A stretch of DNA of 64,000 bases, taken from positions 29,400-93,399 of the forward strand of contig NZ_JAGQEG010000004.1 of assembly GCF_018305005.1 (NCBI RefSeq), given 5' to 3'. This stretch comes from Collimonas silvisoli. GTDB lineage: Bacteria; Pseudomonadota; Gammaproteobacteria; Burkholderiales; Burkholderiaceae_D. Under the pieces are notes generated by a model that saw only the letters and a list, made by a program, of their open reading frames with translations, ran no database searches and was not told the DNA's origin. This document shows positions 27,625 to 36,613 of the stretch, in pieces (within the stretch, counting starts at the first letter, position 1; each line of letters starts with the position of its first letter). The translations under genes and the position numbers were made by a program.

Positions 27625-29136
27625 TTAGAAGCGAGGCAGATCTGCAAACTTCAATTGCCCGCGCTGAACGTGCATCTTGCCGTACTCGGCGCAGCGTTGC
27701 AAAGTCGGAATCGCCTTGTCGGGATTGAGCAAGAATGCCGTATCAAAGGCACGCTTTACGCTGAAGAAAGCCTCGCGCTCCAGCGGCGAAAACTGCACGC
27801 ACATCGAATTTATTTTTTCAATGCCGACGCCGTGTTCGCCGGTGATGGTACCGCCGACAGCAACGCACAGCTCAAGAATCTCGGCACCGAATTCTTCCGC
27901 GCGATGAAATTCGCCCGCCACATTGGCATCGAACAAAATCAGGGGATGCAGATTGCCGTCGCCGGCGTGAAATACATTGGCGCAACGCAGGCCGTATTTG
28001 TGTTCCATCTGCTCGATCCCGAGCAGCACCTGCGCCAGGTTCTTGCGTGGAATGGTGCCGTCCATGCAGTAGTAATCGGGAGAAATGCGGCCGGCGGCGG
28101 GAAAGGCATTCTTGCGGCCAGACCAGAAACGCAAGCGTTCCTCCTCGGAGCTTGACACTTCGATGCGGGTGGCGCCGCTGGCGTTCAACACCGCGCTCAT
28201 GCGGCCGATTTCCTCTTCCACTTCTTCGCTGGTGCCATCCGATTCGCATAACAGGATGGCGGCGGCGTCGATGTCGTAACCAGCCTTGACGAAAGGTTCG
28301 ACCATGCGTGAGCTGGTGCGGTCCATCATCTCCAGGCCGGCAGGAATAATGCCGGCGGCAATCACATTGGCGACCGCATTGCCGCTCTTCACGACGTCGT
28401 CGAAGGAAGCCATGATGACGCGCGCCGCTTGCGGCTTGGGAATCAGCTTGACCGTGACCTCGGTGACCACGCCCAGCATGCCTTCCGAGCCGATGAAGAC
28501 CGCCAGCAGATCGAAGCCCGGCGCGTCCAGCGCGCCGTTGCCGAGTTCGACTATCTCGCCTTCGATGGTCACCATCCTCACCCGCAACACGTTGTGCACC
28601 GTCAGGCCGTATTTCAGGCAATGCACGCCGCCGGAATTCTCGGCGACGTTGCCGCCTATGGTGCAAGCGATCTGCGACGACGGGTCCGGCGCGTAATACA
28701 AATCGTGCGCGGCCGCGGCTTCCGAAATGGCCAGGTTGCGCACGCCCGGCTGCACCACGGCAGTCCGGGCATACGGGTCGAGTTTGACGATGCGGGTAAA
28801 TTTAGCTGTGGACAAGACCACGCCGTCGGCGATCGGCAGGGCGCCGCCCGACAAGCCGGTGCCGGCGCCGCGCGGCACGATCGGCACCTTGAGGTCGCGG
28901 CAAGTCTTGAGGATCGCAACCACCTGCGCCTCGTTCTCCGGCAGCGCCACTACCATCGGCGCCTGCCGATAGGCGGCCAGGCCGTCGCATTCGTAGGGCC
29001 GGGTATCTTCAAGATTGGATAACAGCGCCTGTTCCGGCAGCAGCTTGCGCAATGCGCTGACAACCTGTTGTTGACGGGCCGGACTAAAGGCGGATTCAGC
29101 GGCGGCTGAAGCAAGCGCTGAAGTAAGCGAATTCAT
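27625..29136 (-). CDS. glcD: Glycolate oxidase catalytic subunit (FAD-linked)
   Basis: From the ATG at 29136 (MNSLTSALASAAAESAF) it has 503 residues, close to E. coli GlcD (499). FAD-binding segments IVPRGAGTGLSGGA and GGNVAENSGGVHCLKYG, then FIGSEGMLGVVTEVTVKL, and the C-terminal HAGDGNLHPLILFD and GEHGVGIEK motifs are present. It oxidises glycolate to glyoxylate. The 164 nt upstream carry a TATACT-like -10 at 29187-29192 with a poor -35, consistent with an activator-dependent promoter. Confidence 0.94.
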   Translation of the reverse strand: MNSLTSALASAAAESAFSPARQQQVVSALRKLLPEQALLSNLEDTRPYECDGLAAYRQAPMVVALPENEAQVVAILKTCRDLKVPIVPRGAGTGLSGGALPIADGVVLSTAKFTRIVKLDPYARTAVVQPGVRNLAISEAAAAHDLYYAPDPSSQIACTIGGNVAENSGGVHCLKYGLTVHNVLRVRMVTIEGEIVELGNGALDAPGFDLLAVFIGSEGMLGVVTEVTVKLIPKPQAARVIMASFDDVVKSGNAVANVIAAGIIPAGLEMMDRTSSRMVEPFVKAGYDIDAAAILLCESDGTSEEVEEEIGRMSAVLNASGATRIEVSSSEEERLRFWSGRKNAFPAAGRISPDYYCMDGTIPRKNLAQVLLGIEQMEHKYGLRCANVFHAGDGNLHPLILFDANVAGEFHRAEEFGAEILELCVAVGGTITGEHGVGIEKINSMCVQFSPLEREAFFSVKRAFDTAFLLNPDKAIPTLQRCAEYGKMHVQRGQLKFADLPRF

Positions 29137-29300
29137 GCTGTTTTCCCATAACTGACGGCTATCGAACTGAATGATTTCTGTAGTCGAGTATAACGATATT
29201 GCGTTTTTTACAGAATGATTTCCTCTGGATCCCGCTTGAAAAGCTTGCACCGCGCAGATGAAATATTTTCAGGCCGCAGGCCGCTATCGGGCAATCTGTC

Positions 29301-30206
29301 TCAAATACGGCTGAAAGTATCTTTCATCCACTCGATAAACGTCGTCACTTCCGGCCGCTCCTGCGGCTTCTGCTGATACACCAGGTAATAGGCATGCGGC
29401 GGCGAGGTCAGGCTGATATCGAACAATTGCACCACCTCTCCTTGCGCAATCATTTGCTGAGCAAAATGTTTGCGGGTCAGGCCAACGCCATGGCCATATC
29501 GCACCAGCTCCAGCAACAGCCCGAGATCGTCGGCGCGCAAGCCGGAAGAAGGTTCCGGCCAGTCCAGGCCGGCAGCCTGGAACCATGGCTGCCAAGGCTC
29601 CAGCGCCGAGCGCAACAAGCTTGCCTTGCGCAAATCGGCTGGCTTGTTCAGCGGGCCGATCTGTTTCAGATACTCGGAGCTGGCGACGGCAAAGGTCGGC
29701 TCTTCGAATAATTTTTCGGTAGTGGTATTCGGATATTTGCCAGCGCCGAAACGCACTTCAAGATCGCTCTCGGTCAAACTCAAATCATACAGCGGCACCG
29801 ACAAGAATATCTCGATCACAATCTCAGGGTGCTGACTGGCAAACCCGTGCAGATGCGGAATCAGCAACTGGCGGGCAAAAGTCGGCGGCGCGGTGATCTT
29901 GACGCGTGGCTGCACCTGGGCGTTACGCTGCGGCAGCGGGAATTCAGTCAAGGTGCGCAAGGCGCTGCACACCACGTCCAGATAACGGTGGCCGAATTCC
30001 GATAAAGCGACTACCCTGCCCTCGCGCGAAAACAAGCGTTCGCCGACAAAGTCTTCCAGCAAACGAATCCGGTGCGATAGCGCCGACGGCGTAATGCATA
30101 ACTCATCGGCCGCCAGCGCAAACGAACGATGGCGCGCCGCGGCTTCAAACGCGGATAAGGCATGCACTGGCGGCAGGCGATTGACCAAAGGAGTTTTACT
30201 CGGCAT
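29301..30206 (-). CDS. LysR-family regulator (GcvA-like)
   Basis: From the ATG at 30206 (MPSKTPLVNRLPPVHALS) it has 301 residues. The helix-turn-helix (FALAADELCITPSALSHRI) and the GcvA-type LysR substrate domain (VKITAPPTFARQLLIPHL) are visible. Between glcD and a second FAD-linked dehydrogenase on the same strand, it probably activates one or both in response to a 2-hydroxy acid (inference). A longer in-frame extension upstream lies in the dehydrogenase gene and is not coding in this frame. Confidence 0.85.
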   Translation of the reverse strand: MPSKTPLVNRLPPVHALSAFEAAARHRSFALAADELCITPSALSHRIRLLEDFVGERLFSREGRVVALSEFGHRYLDVVCSALRTLTEFPLPQRNAQVQPRVKITAPPTFARQLLIPHLHGFASQHPEIVIEIFLSVPLYDLSLTESDLEVRFGAGKYPNTTTEKLFEEPTFAVASSEYLKQIGPLNKPADLRKASLLRSALEPWQPWFQAAGLDWPEPSSGLRADDLGLLLELVRYGHGVGLTRKHFAQQMIAQGEVVQLFDISLTSPPHAYYLVYQQKPQERPEVTTFIEWMKDTFSRI

Positions 30207-30238
30207 TTTTCGCGGCAAATTGAGGAGATGGGCTGGGC

Positions 30239-31648
30239 TTACCACCGGATTATCTTTCCGGGATTCATGATGTTCTTCGGATCGAAAGCATGCTTCAGCG
30301 CACGCATGGTGGCAATCGCTTCGACGCCATGTTCTTCGATCAGGAAATCGATTTTGTGCAGGCCGACCCCATGCTCGCCGGTACAAGTGCCATCCATGCC
30401 GATGGCGCGGCTCACCATCCGCGCATTGACGCCCTCGGCGCGCGCGATATCGGCGGCATCGTCCGGATCGACCAGCATCTGCACATGAAAATTGCCATCG
30501 CCGACGTGGCCGATGATCGAATACACCATGCCGTTCGCCTCGCAATCGGCTTTGGTTTCGAGAATGCATTCGGCCAGGCGTGAGATCGGTACGCAGCAAT
30601 CGGTTGAAATCGCGCGGCTGCCGGGACGCAGTTGCAGCAAGGCGAAATAGGCGTTGTGGCGCGCCGTCCATAAGCGCGAACGATCTTCCGGGCGGATAGC
30701 CCATTCGAAGCCGCTGGCGTGATGCTCAGCCACCACCGCCTGCACCAGCTCGGCCTGCTCCTTGACGCCATTCTCGCTGCCGTGGAATTCAAACAGCAGC
30801 AACGGTTGCTCCGGCAGCGCCAGCTTGGAATGTGCATTGATCGCTCTGACGCCGTTTTCATCCAGCAGCTCTACCCTTGCCACCGGCACCCCCAGCTGTA
30901 TGGTCTGGATCACGGCGTTGACGGCGTCGGCGATGTTTTGAAACGAACATACCGCGGCCGAGATGGCTTCCGGTTGCGGATAGAGCTTGACGGTCACTTC
31001 GGTAATCACGCCCAACGTGCCTTCGCTGCCGACAAAAATGCGCGTCAGGTCGTAGCCTGCGGCTGATTTTTTGGCGCGGGTTCCGGTCTTGATGATGCGG
31101 CCGTCAGCGGTCACCACCGTCAACGCCAGCGTGTTTTCGCGCATGCTGCCGTAACGCACGGCGTTGGTGCCGGAGGCGCGGGTCGCCGCCATGCCGCCGA
31201 TCGTGGCGTCGGCGCCGGGATCGATGGGAAAGAACAGGCCGCTGTCTTTGATTTCGTGATTCAATTGCTTGCGGGTGACGCCGGCCTGCACCGTCGCCGT
31301 CAGGTCTTCGGCATGAATCGCCAGCATACGGTTCATGCGCGACAAATCGATGGAAATGCCGCCTTGCAGCGCCAGCACGTGCCCTTCCAGCGAAGTGCCG
31401 CTGCCAAAGGGAATTACCGGAACCTGGTATTCGCTGCACAGCTTGACCAGCGCTGCGACCTCTGCGGTCGATTCGGCAAACACCACGGCGTCCGGCGGCA
31501 TCGGGTCATACGAAGAAGCATCGCGGCCATGATGTTCGCGCATCGCCATGGTGGTCGAGAAACGTTCGCCAAACAGGGCGCCGAGGGCTGCCAGCAAAGC
31601 ATCCGGCAATGGTTTCTTCAGGGCAGTGAGGTCGCTTTTGTGGTTCAT
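30239..31648 (-). CDS. FAD-linked D-lactate (2-hydroxyacid) dehydrogenase
   Basis: From the ATG at 31648 (MNHKSDLTALKKPLPDALL; AGGAG eight bases upstream) it has 469 residues; an ATG at 31654 is too close to the ribosome-binding site. Features are VIPFGSGTSLEGHVLAL, ATIGGMAATRASGTNAVRYG, IFVGSEGTLGVITEVTVKL, GHVGDGNFHVQMLVD and GEHGVGLHK. It resembles cytochrome-type D-lactate dehydrogenases more than GlcD. It probably shares the LysR gene 32 nt downstream. Substrate not proven. Confidence 0.85.
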   Translation of the reverse strand: MNHKSDLTALKKPLPDALLAALGALFGERFSTTMAMREHHGRDASSYDPMPPDAVVFAESTAEVAALVKLCSEYQVPVIPFGSGTSLEGHVLALQGGISIDLSRMNRMLAIHAEDLTATVQAGVTRKQLNHEIKDSGLFFPIDPGADATIGGMAATRASGTNAVRYGSMRENTLALTVVTADGRIIKTGTRAKKSAAGYDLTRIFVGSEGTLGVITEVTVKLYPQPEAISAAVCSFQNIADAVNAVIQTIQLGVPVARVELLDENGVRAINAHSKLALPEQPLLLFEFHGSENGVKEQAELVQAVVAEHHASGFEWAIRPEDRSRLWTARHNAYFALLQLRPGSRAISTDCCVPISRLAECILETKADCEANGMVYSIIGHVGDGNFHVQMLVDPDDAADIARAEGVNARMVSRAIGMDGTCTGEHGVGLHKIDFLIEEHGVEAIATMRALKHAFDPKNIMNPGKIIRW

Positions 31649-31743
31649 TGGCATGTCTCCTTTTTCCATGAATTTTACTCTGCGGGGCTGGTGTGTGCTG
31701 GTGTAAAGTACAAGCACGCCAAATGAAGAGAAAGCAAAAGATC

Positions 31744-32301
31744 ATGGGAAATCGACTTTCAAAGATCGCAACGCGCACCGGCGACAATGGCAGCACCGGC
31801 CTGGGCGACGGCAGCCGCACGGACAAGGACAGCCTGCGGATCCAGGCTATCGGCGATATCGACGAGCTCAATTCGCAGCTGGGCCTTTTACTGTGTGACA
31901 AACTGGATGCGGTGCTGCGCGAAACATTGCTGTCGATACAACACGATCTGTTCGACCTGGGCGGCGAACTGTGCATCCCCGGCTACACCCTGATCAGCGA
32001 GGCACAGGTAGCGCGGCTCGACCGTTTGCTGGAAAAATACAATGCCGACTTGCCGCCATTGCGCGATTTCATCCTGCCGGGCGGCAGCCATGCCGCGGCG
32101 CTGGCGCACGTCTGCCGCACCGTTTGCCGGCGTGCGGAACGCAGCATAGTCAGCTTGGGCAAGAGCGAGACGGTGAGCGAAGCGCTACGGCAGTATGTGA
32201 ATCGCTTGTCGGATTTGCTGTTCGTGCTGTCGCGGGTGTTGAACCGGGCGGATGGCGGCAGTGACGTGTTGTGGCAGAAGGATAGATTGCGGGACGTTTA
32301 A
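31744..32301 (+). CDS. Cob(I)alamin adenosyltransferase (PduO/MMAB type)
   Basis: A 185-residue ATP:cob(I)alamin adenosyltransferase that makes coenzyme B12. ATP-loop TRTGDNGSTGLGDGSR, GDIDELNSQLG, FILPGGSHAAA, CRRAERSIVSL and YVNRLSDLLFVLSR are diagnostic. The ATG at 31744 is preferred; an in-frame ATG at 31723 adds seven basic residues. It is divergent from the D-lactate dehydrogenase gene. No B12 biosynthesis gene is nearby. Confidence 0.92.
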   Translation: MGNRLSKIATRTGDNGSTGLGDGSRTDKDSLRIQAIGDIDELNSQLGLLLCDKLDAVLRETLLSIQHDLFDLGGELCIPGYTLISEAQVARLDRLLEKYNADLPPLRDFILPGGSHAAALAHVCRTVCRRAERSIVSLGKSETVSEALRQYVNRLSDLLFVLSRVLNRADGGSDVLWQKDRLRDV

Positions 32302-32354
32302 AACAAAACGAAGTTGCTTGCTGCGCTTATTTCTTACCTCTTATTTCTTACGTC

Positions 32355-33179
32355 TTATCGGCCACGCTTATCGTGTTCGATCAATGCATAGGCCGAATGA
32401 TTGTGGATCGATTCGAAGTTTTCCGCTTCCAGCACATACGCGAGCACACGCGGCTCATTGTTCAGAGCCACCGCCACATCGCGCACCAGGTCTTCCACAA
32501 ATTTTGGATTTTCGTAAGCCCGTTCGGTAACGTATTTTTCATCCGGGCGCTTCAGCAAGCCGAACAATTCGCACGATGCCTGCGCTTCGATGCGGGCGAT
32601 CAGTTCGTCGACCATGATCTCGCCGTCCAGCACCGCATTGACGGTAATGTGCGAGCGCTGGTTGTGCGCACCGTAGGCTGAAATCTGCTTCGAGCAAGGG
32701 CACAGGCTGGTTACCGGCACCAGCACTTTCAAGCTCACTTCCAGCACGCCCTGATTGATCTCGCCGGTCAGGCCCACTTCGTAATCCATCAAGCTCTGCA
32801 CGCCGGAAACCGGCGCCGTCTTGTTGATGAAATACGGGAAAGTCAGTTCGATGCGGCCGCGTTCGGCATCCAGCAAGCTGACCATCTTGCGCATCAGTTG
32901 GCCAAACGAGGCGACGTTGAGCGGCCCGTCCAGTCCTTCCAGCAGCGCGATGAAACGCGACATGTGGGTGCCCTTCTGCTGTTCCGGCAGATGCACATAC
33001 ATATTCCAAGTGCCGATGGTCGGCTGGGCTGAAGCACCACCGGCACCGCCAGCTGCGGCGGTACGCACCGTCACCGGATAGCGCACCCCTTTTACACCGA
33101 CCCGCTGAATCGCCAGACGGCGGGTGTCGACGCTGCTTTGCACGTCAGGAATGGTCAGATTGCGGTCACGAGTATTCAT
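32355..33179 (-). CDS. folE2: GTP cyclohydrolase FolE2 (type IB)
   Basis: A 274-residue zinc-flexible GTP cyclohydrolase that starts folate and queuosine precursor synthesis. The catalytic cysteine is in [11 protein letters not shown] (C160), with [25 protein letters not shown] and the C-terminal [10 protein letters not shown] motif. FolE2 can work with metals other than zinc, useful under zinc limitation; a ZIP transporter lies a few kb away, but linkage is not shown. Confidence 0.95.
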   Translation of the reverse strand: MNTRDRNLTIPDVQSSVDTRRLAIQRVGVKGVRYPVTVRTAAAGGAGGASAQPTIGTWNMYVHLPEQQKGTHMSRFIALLEGLDGPLNVASFGQLMRKMVSLLDAERGRIELTFPYFINKTAPVSGVQSLMDYEVGLTGEINQGVLEVSLKVLVPVTSLCPCSKQISAYGAHNQRSHITVNAVLDGEIMVDELIARIEAQASCELFGLLKRPDEKYVTERAYENPKFVEDLVRDVAVALNNEPRVLAYVLEAENFESIHNHSAYALIEHDKRGR

Positions 33180-33201
33180 TGATGCTTACCTTTGAATGAA
33201 C

Positions 33202-33296
33202 GTAGGGCGGGCACAAGCTGCCCGCGCGGATGCCAGTTGCGCTGCTACCGCGTGGGCCTGCGTGGGCCGCGTGTGGACATTACATGCCCACCCTAC
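33202..33296. repeat. Degenerate palindromic intergenic element between dxs and folE2
   Basis: Outer arms GTAGGGCGGGCA (33202-33213) and TGCCCACCCTAC (33285-33296) pair at 11 of 12 positions. Inside are further GGGCA/TGCCC and CGCGTGGGCC segments. It fills almost the whole 121-nt gap. The TAGGGCGGG core recurs at 47792-47800. It looks like a dispersed palindromic repeat. Confidence 0.55.
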
Positions 33297-33300
33297 TCGG

Positions 33301-35172
33301 TTAATTTTGATTGACGACCAGACGTGGCTGATCCTTGCCGAACCGCTGGCGTATCGAGGCGGCGATACCTTCTGCATTCAAGCCGCACTGCGCCAACAAC
33401 TGGCTCACATCGCCATGGTCTATAAATCGGTCTGGCAAACCCAGATGCAAGAGCGGCTTGACACATCCTGCCGCCGCCAGCGCTTCCGCCACCGCGGCGC
33501 CAGCGCCGCCCATGATGCAGCCCTCTTCCACGGTGACCAGCGCATCGTGGGTTTTTGCCAGTTCCAGCACCAGATCGATATCCAGCGGTTTGATGAAACG
33601 CATATTGGCAACGCTGGCGTCCAGCAACTCGCCGGCCGCCAGGCTTGGCGCCAGCATCGAGCCGAACGCCAGGATCGCCACGTTCCGGCCTTGGCGCTTG
33701 ATTTCGCCTTTACCGAGAGGCAATGTAGTCAGTTCCTTGGCGATGGCCGCGCCGACGCCGGCGCCGCGCGGATAACGCACCGCCGCCGGGCCGTTGTAGT
33801 GATACGCGGTGGACAGCATCTGGCGGCATTCGTTTTCATCGGATGCGGCCATCACCACCATATTGGGGATGCAACGCAAATACGCCATATCGTAGTTGCC
33901 GGCGTGGGTCGCGCCATCGGCGCCGACCAGGCCGGAACGATCCAGCGCAAATGTCACGTCCAGATTCTGCAAGGCGACGTCGTGGATCAGTTGATCGTAG
34001 GCGCGCTGCAGGAAAGTCGAGTAGATCGCCACTACCGGTTTCAAGCCTTCGCAGGCCAGGCCGGCGGCGAAAGTGACCGCATGCTGCTCGGCGATGCCGA
34101 CGTCGTAGAAGCGTTGCGGGAAACGCTGGGCGAAGGTATCCAGGCCGGAGCCGCCCGACATGGCCGGGGTGATGCCGATCAGCTTGTCGTCTTGCGCCGC
34201 CATATCGCACAGCCAATCGCCGAAGACTTGGGTGTAGGTCATCTTGCTGACCGCAGCCGGCTTGATGCCTTCAGCCGGATTGAACTTGCCGGGACCGTGA
34301 TACAACACCGGATCCGCCTCCGCCAGCTTGTAGCCCTGGCCCTTCTTGGTCACCACATGCAGGAACTGCGGACCCTTCAGGTGCTTCAGGTTTTGCAAGG
34401 TCGGGATTAGCGATTCCAGGTCATGGCCGTCGATCGGGCCGATGTAATTGAAACCGAATTCTTCAAACATGGTGGCTGGCACCACCATGCCTTTGGCGTG
34501 TTCTTCGAAACGCTTGGCCAGTTGCCGCATCGGCGCCGGCAGGATCGACTTGCCGACATTCTTCGCTTGCGCATAAAACTGGCCCGACATCAGGCGCGCC
34601 AGATAGCGGTTCAAGGCGCCTACCGGCGGCGAGATCGACATGTCGTTGTCGTTCAGGATCACCAGCATGTTGATGTCCTCATACACGCCGGCGTTATTCA
34701 TCGCTTCGAATACCATGCCGGCGGTCATGGCGCCGTCGCCGATTACGGCAATCGCGTGGCGCTCGGTCTCGCCCTTGGTCTTGGCGGCCAGCGCCATGCC
34801 CAGCGCGGCTGAAATCGAAGTCGACGAATGGGCGGTGCCGAAGGTGTCGTATTCGCTTTCGCTGCGGCGCGGGAAGCCGGAGATGCCCTTCAGCTGGCGC
34901 AGCGTGTGCATGCGGTCGCGGCGGCCGGTCAGGATCTTGTGCGGATAGGTTTGATGGCCGACGTCCCAGACGATCCGGTCCTCGGGCGTATTGAAGACGT
35001 AATGCAAGGCAATCGTCAATTCGACCGTACCCAGGTTGGACGACAAATGGCCGCCGGTCTGCGCCACCGACTCGATGACGAATTCGCGCAGCTCATCGGC
35101 CAGCGGCTTGAGTTGCGCCCGCGTCAGTTTGCGCAGGTCTGCCGGGCTGTTAATTGTGTTGAGTATTTCCAT
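33301..35172 (-). CDS. dxs: 1-deoxy-D-xylulose-5-phosphate synthase
   Basis: A 623-residue thiamine-diphosphate enzyme starting the MEP isoprenoid pathway from pyruvate and glyceraldehyde 3-phosphate. [31 protein letters not shown], the TPP motif [19 protein letters not shown], the transketolase glutamate region [13 protein letters not shown] and [15 protein letters not shown] are intact. It is in a run xseB-ispA-dxs. The cofactor is made by the thi operon also in this window. Confidence 0.97.
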   Translation of the reverse strand: MEILNTINSPADLRKLTRAQLKPLADELREFVIESVAQTGGHLSSNLGTVELTIALHYVFNTPEDRIVWDVGHQTYPHKILTGRRDRMHTLRQLKGISGFPRRSESEYDTFGTAHSSTSISAALGMALAAKTKGETERHAIAVIGDGAMTAGMVFEAMNNAGVYEDINMLVILNDNDMSISPPVGALNRYLARLMSGQFYAQAKNVGKSILPAPMRQLAKRFEEHAKGMVVPATMFEEFGFNYIGPIDGHDLESLIPTLQNLKHLKGPQFLHVVTKKGQGYKLAEADPVLYHGPGKFNPAEGIKPAAVSKMTYTQVFGDWLCDMAAQDDKLIGITPAMSGGSGLDTFAQRFPQRFYDVGIAEQHAVTFAAGLACEGLKPVVAIYSTFLQRAYDQLIHDVALQNLDVTFALDRSGLVGADGATHAGNYDMAYLRCIPNMVVMAASDENECRQMLSTAYHYNGPAAVRYPRGAGVGAAIAKELTTLPLGKGEIKRQGRNVAILAFGSMLAPSLAAGELLDASVANMRFIKPLDIDLVLELAKTHDALVTVEEGCIMGGAGAAVAEALAAAGCVKPLLHLGLPDRFIDHGDVSQLLAQCGLNAEGIAASIRQRFGKDQPRLVVNQN

Positions 35173-35178
35173 ATAGCC

Positions 35179-36117
35179 CTAAGCCTTCCGTTGCACGATC
35201 AGATCCGCCAGCTCGCGCAGGCGGCTTGCCTTATCCCCAAAGATCGCGAGCGCCTGATGGGCGTCGTTGCGTAATTTTTCTGCCAGCGCCTGCGATTCGG
35301 GCAAACCCAGAATCGAGACATAAGTCGGCTTGTTGTCGGCGGCGTCCTTGCCTGCGGTTTTACCCAGCGTCGCGGAATCCGCGGTCGCATCGAGGATATC
35401 GTCGACCACTTGAAACGCCAGGCCGATGGCGGCGCCATAGGCTTCCAGCGCCTGAATTTCATTTTGCGCCAGGGTCTTGCCAGCCCATGCTCCCAGCAAT
35501 ACCGAAGCCCGCAACAGGGCGCCGGTTTTCAGCTTGTGCATCTGCTCCAGCTCTGCCAGCGACAGATTCAGGCCGACGCTAGCCAGGTCGATCGCCTGGC
35601 CGCCGCACATGCCGAGCGAACCGGAGGCTTGCGCCAGCAGGCGCAGCATGACGATCTGGCGCGCCGCATCGATACTCTCGCCGGCCTCGGCCAGCACTAC
35701 AAAGGCTTGCGCCTGCAAGGCGTCGCCCACCAGCAGGGCGGTCGCTTCATCGTATTGCACATGGAGCGTCGGCTTGCCGCGACGCAAGGCGTCATCGTCC
35801 ATGCACGGCATGTCGTCGTGCACCAGCGAATAGGCGTGGATCATTTCAACTGCGGCGGCGGCGCGTTGCGCGATGCCGGCCGGGGCTGCAAACAATTCCC
35901 CGGCGGCAAATACCAGCAATGGCCGGACCCGCTTGCCGCCATCCAGCACGGCATAGCGCATGGCTTGGTGGAGCTTGCCCGGGATGCTGGTTGCGGCCGG
36001 TAGGAACTGGTCCAGAGCAACCTCCATCTCGGCCTGCACCTGACGCATCCATTCATTGAACGGTTGCAGCGTTGCCTGGCTTGGCGCCAAGGTTTGTAGC
36101 TGAGCGGCGGCAGTCAT
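35179..36117 (-). CDS. ispA: Farnesyl diphosphate (polyprenyl) synthase
   Basis: A 312-residue trans-prenyltransferase condensing IPP with DMAPP or GPP. The first aspartate motif is at residues 101-109 (DDMPCMDDD) and the second is in QVVDDILDATAD. GGKRVRPLLV binds pyrophosphate. Six bases separate it from dxs and it overlaps xseB by four, so the three are translationally linked. Confidence 0.95.
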   Translation of the reverse strand: MTAAAQLQTLAPSQATLQPFNEWMRQVQAEMEVALDQFLPAATSIPGKLHQAMRYAVLDGGKRVRPLLVFAAGELFAAPAGIAQRAAAAVEMIHAYSLVHDDMPCMDDDALRRGKPTLHVQYDEATALLVGDALQAQAFVVLAEAGESIDAARQIVMLRLLAQASGSLGMCGGQAIDLASVGLNLSLAELEQMHKLKTGALLRASVLLGAWAGKTLAQNEIQALEAYGAAIGLAFQVVDDILDATADSATLGKTAGKDAADNKPTYVSILGLPESQALAEKLRNDAHQALAIFGDKASRLRELADLIVQRKA

Positions 36118-36380
36118 TCATCCGCCCCGCTGCTGTGGTCGTTGAGGGCTTCGCCGGCAAACGGCTTGAGCATGTCGCCTTCCAGCACTTTGACCTGGCT
36201 ATCGACCTTTTCGAGTTGCACAGCACAAAATTTGACCAGCTCCGATCCTCGTTTATAGGCGGCGACTGATGCTTCCAGCGGCAACTCGCCAGCTTCCATT
36301 TGGGCAACCAGTTGCTCCAGCTCGGCCATTGCTTGTTCAAACGTGGCAGGGCTGCTGGTGGAAATCGGATTTTTTGGCAT
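36114..36380 (-). CDS. xseB: Exodeoxyribonuclease VII small subunit
   Basis: An 88-residue protein with the conserved FEQAMAELEQLVAQMEAGELPLE core of XseB (written FEQAMAELEQLV then AQMEAGELPLE), followed by SVAAYKRGSELVKFC. It partners the large subunit XseA, encoded elsewhere. First gene of the xseB-ispA-dxs run; its stop overlaps the ispA start. Confidence 0.94.
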   Translation of the reverse strand: MPKNPISTSSPATFEQAMAELEQLVAQMEAGELPLEASVAAYKRGSELVKFCAVQLEKVDSQVKVLEGDMLKPFAGEALNDHSSGADE

Positions 36381-36504
36381 AGTAGCGATAAATAGTTTAG
36401 TCCGCTATTTTAGTGCAAACATCTATAACTCGTTGAATTTCGAGGAGTTCAAGCTCTAATCTCTGGATAAACAGTGTAAAACGCCGCCAGATTTTGCATT
36501 TTTA

Positions 36505-36513
36505 TGGGATAAT
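36505..36513 (+). promoter_or_regulatory. Candidate extended -10 promoter for the Rieske gene
   Basis: TGGGATAAT fits the TGnTATAAT extended -10 pattern, 100 nt before the Rieske ATG. No convincing -35. It lies in the 233-nt divergent gap between xseB and the Rieske gene. Confidence 0.4.
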
Positions 36514-36613
36514 CCTTGGTTCTGTCCAAAATTTCCGTTTCATATTACTTGAACACAGGTTTTTGCGGATTCTTTCTCTCTTAGGTTGATACAACACATT
36601 TGGGGGTGGAGGG

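Noticed and set aside
30207..30704. Apparent N-terminal extension of the LysR protein
   Set aside because: Lies within the D-lactate-type dehydrogenase gene in another frame; the LysR domain begins properly at 30206.
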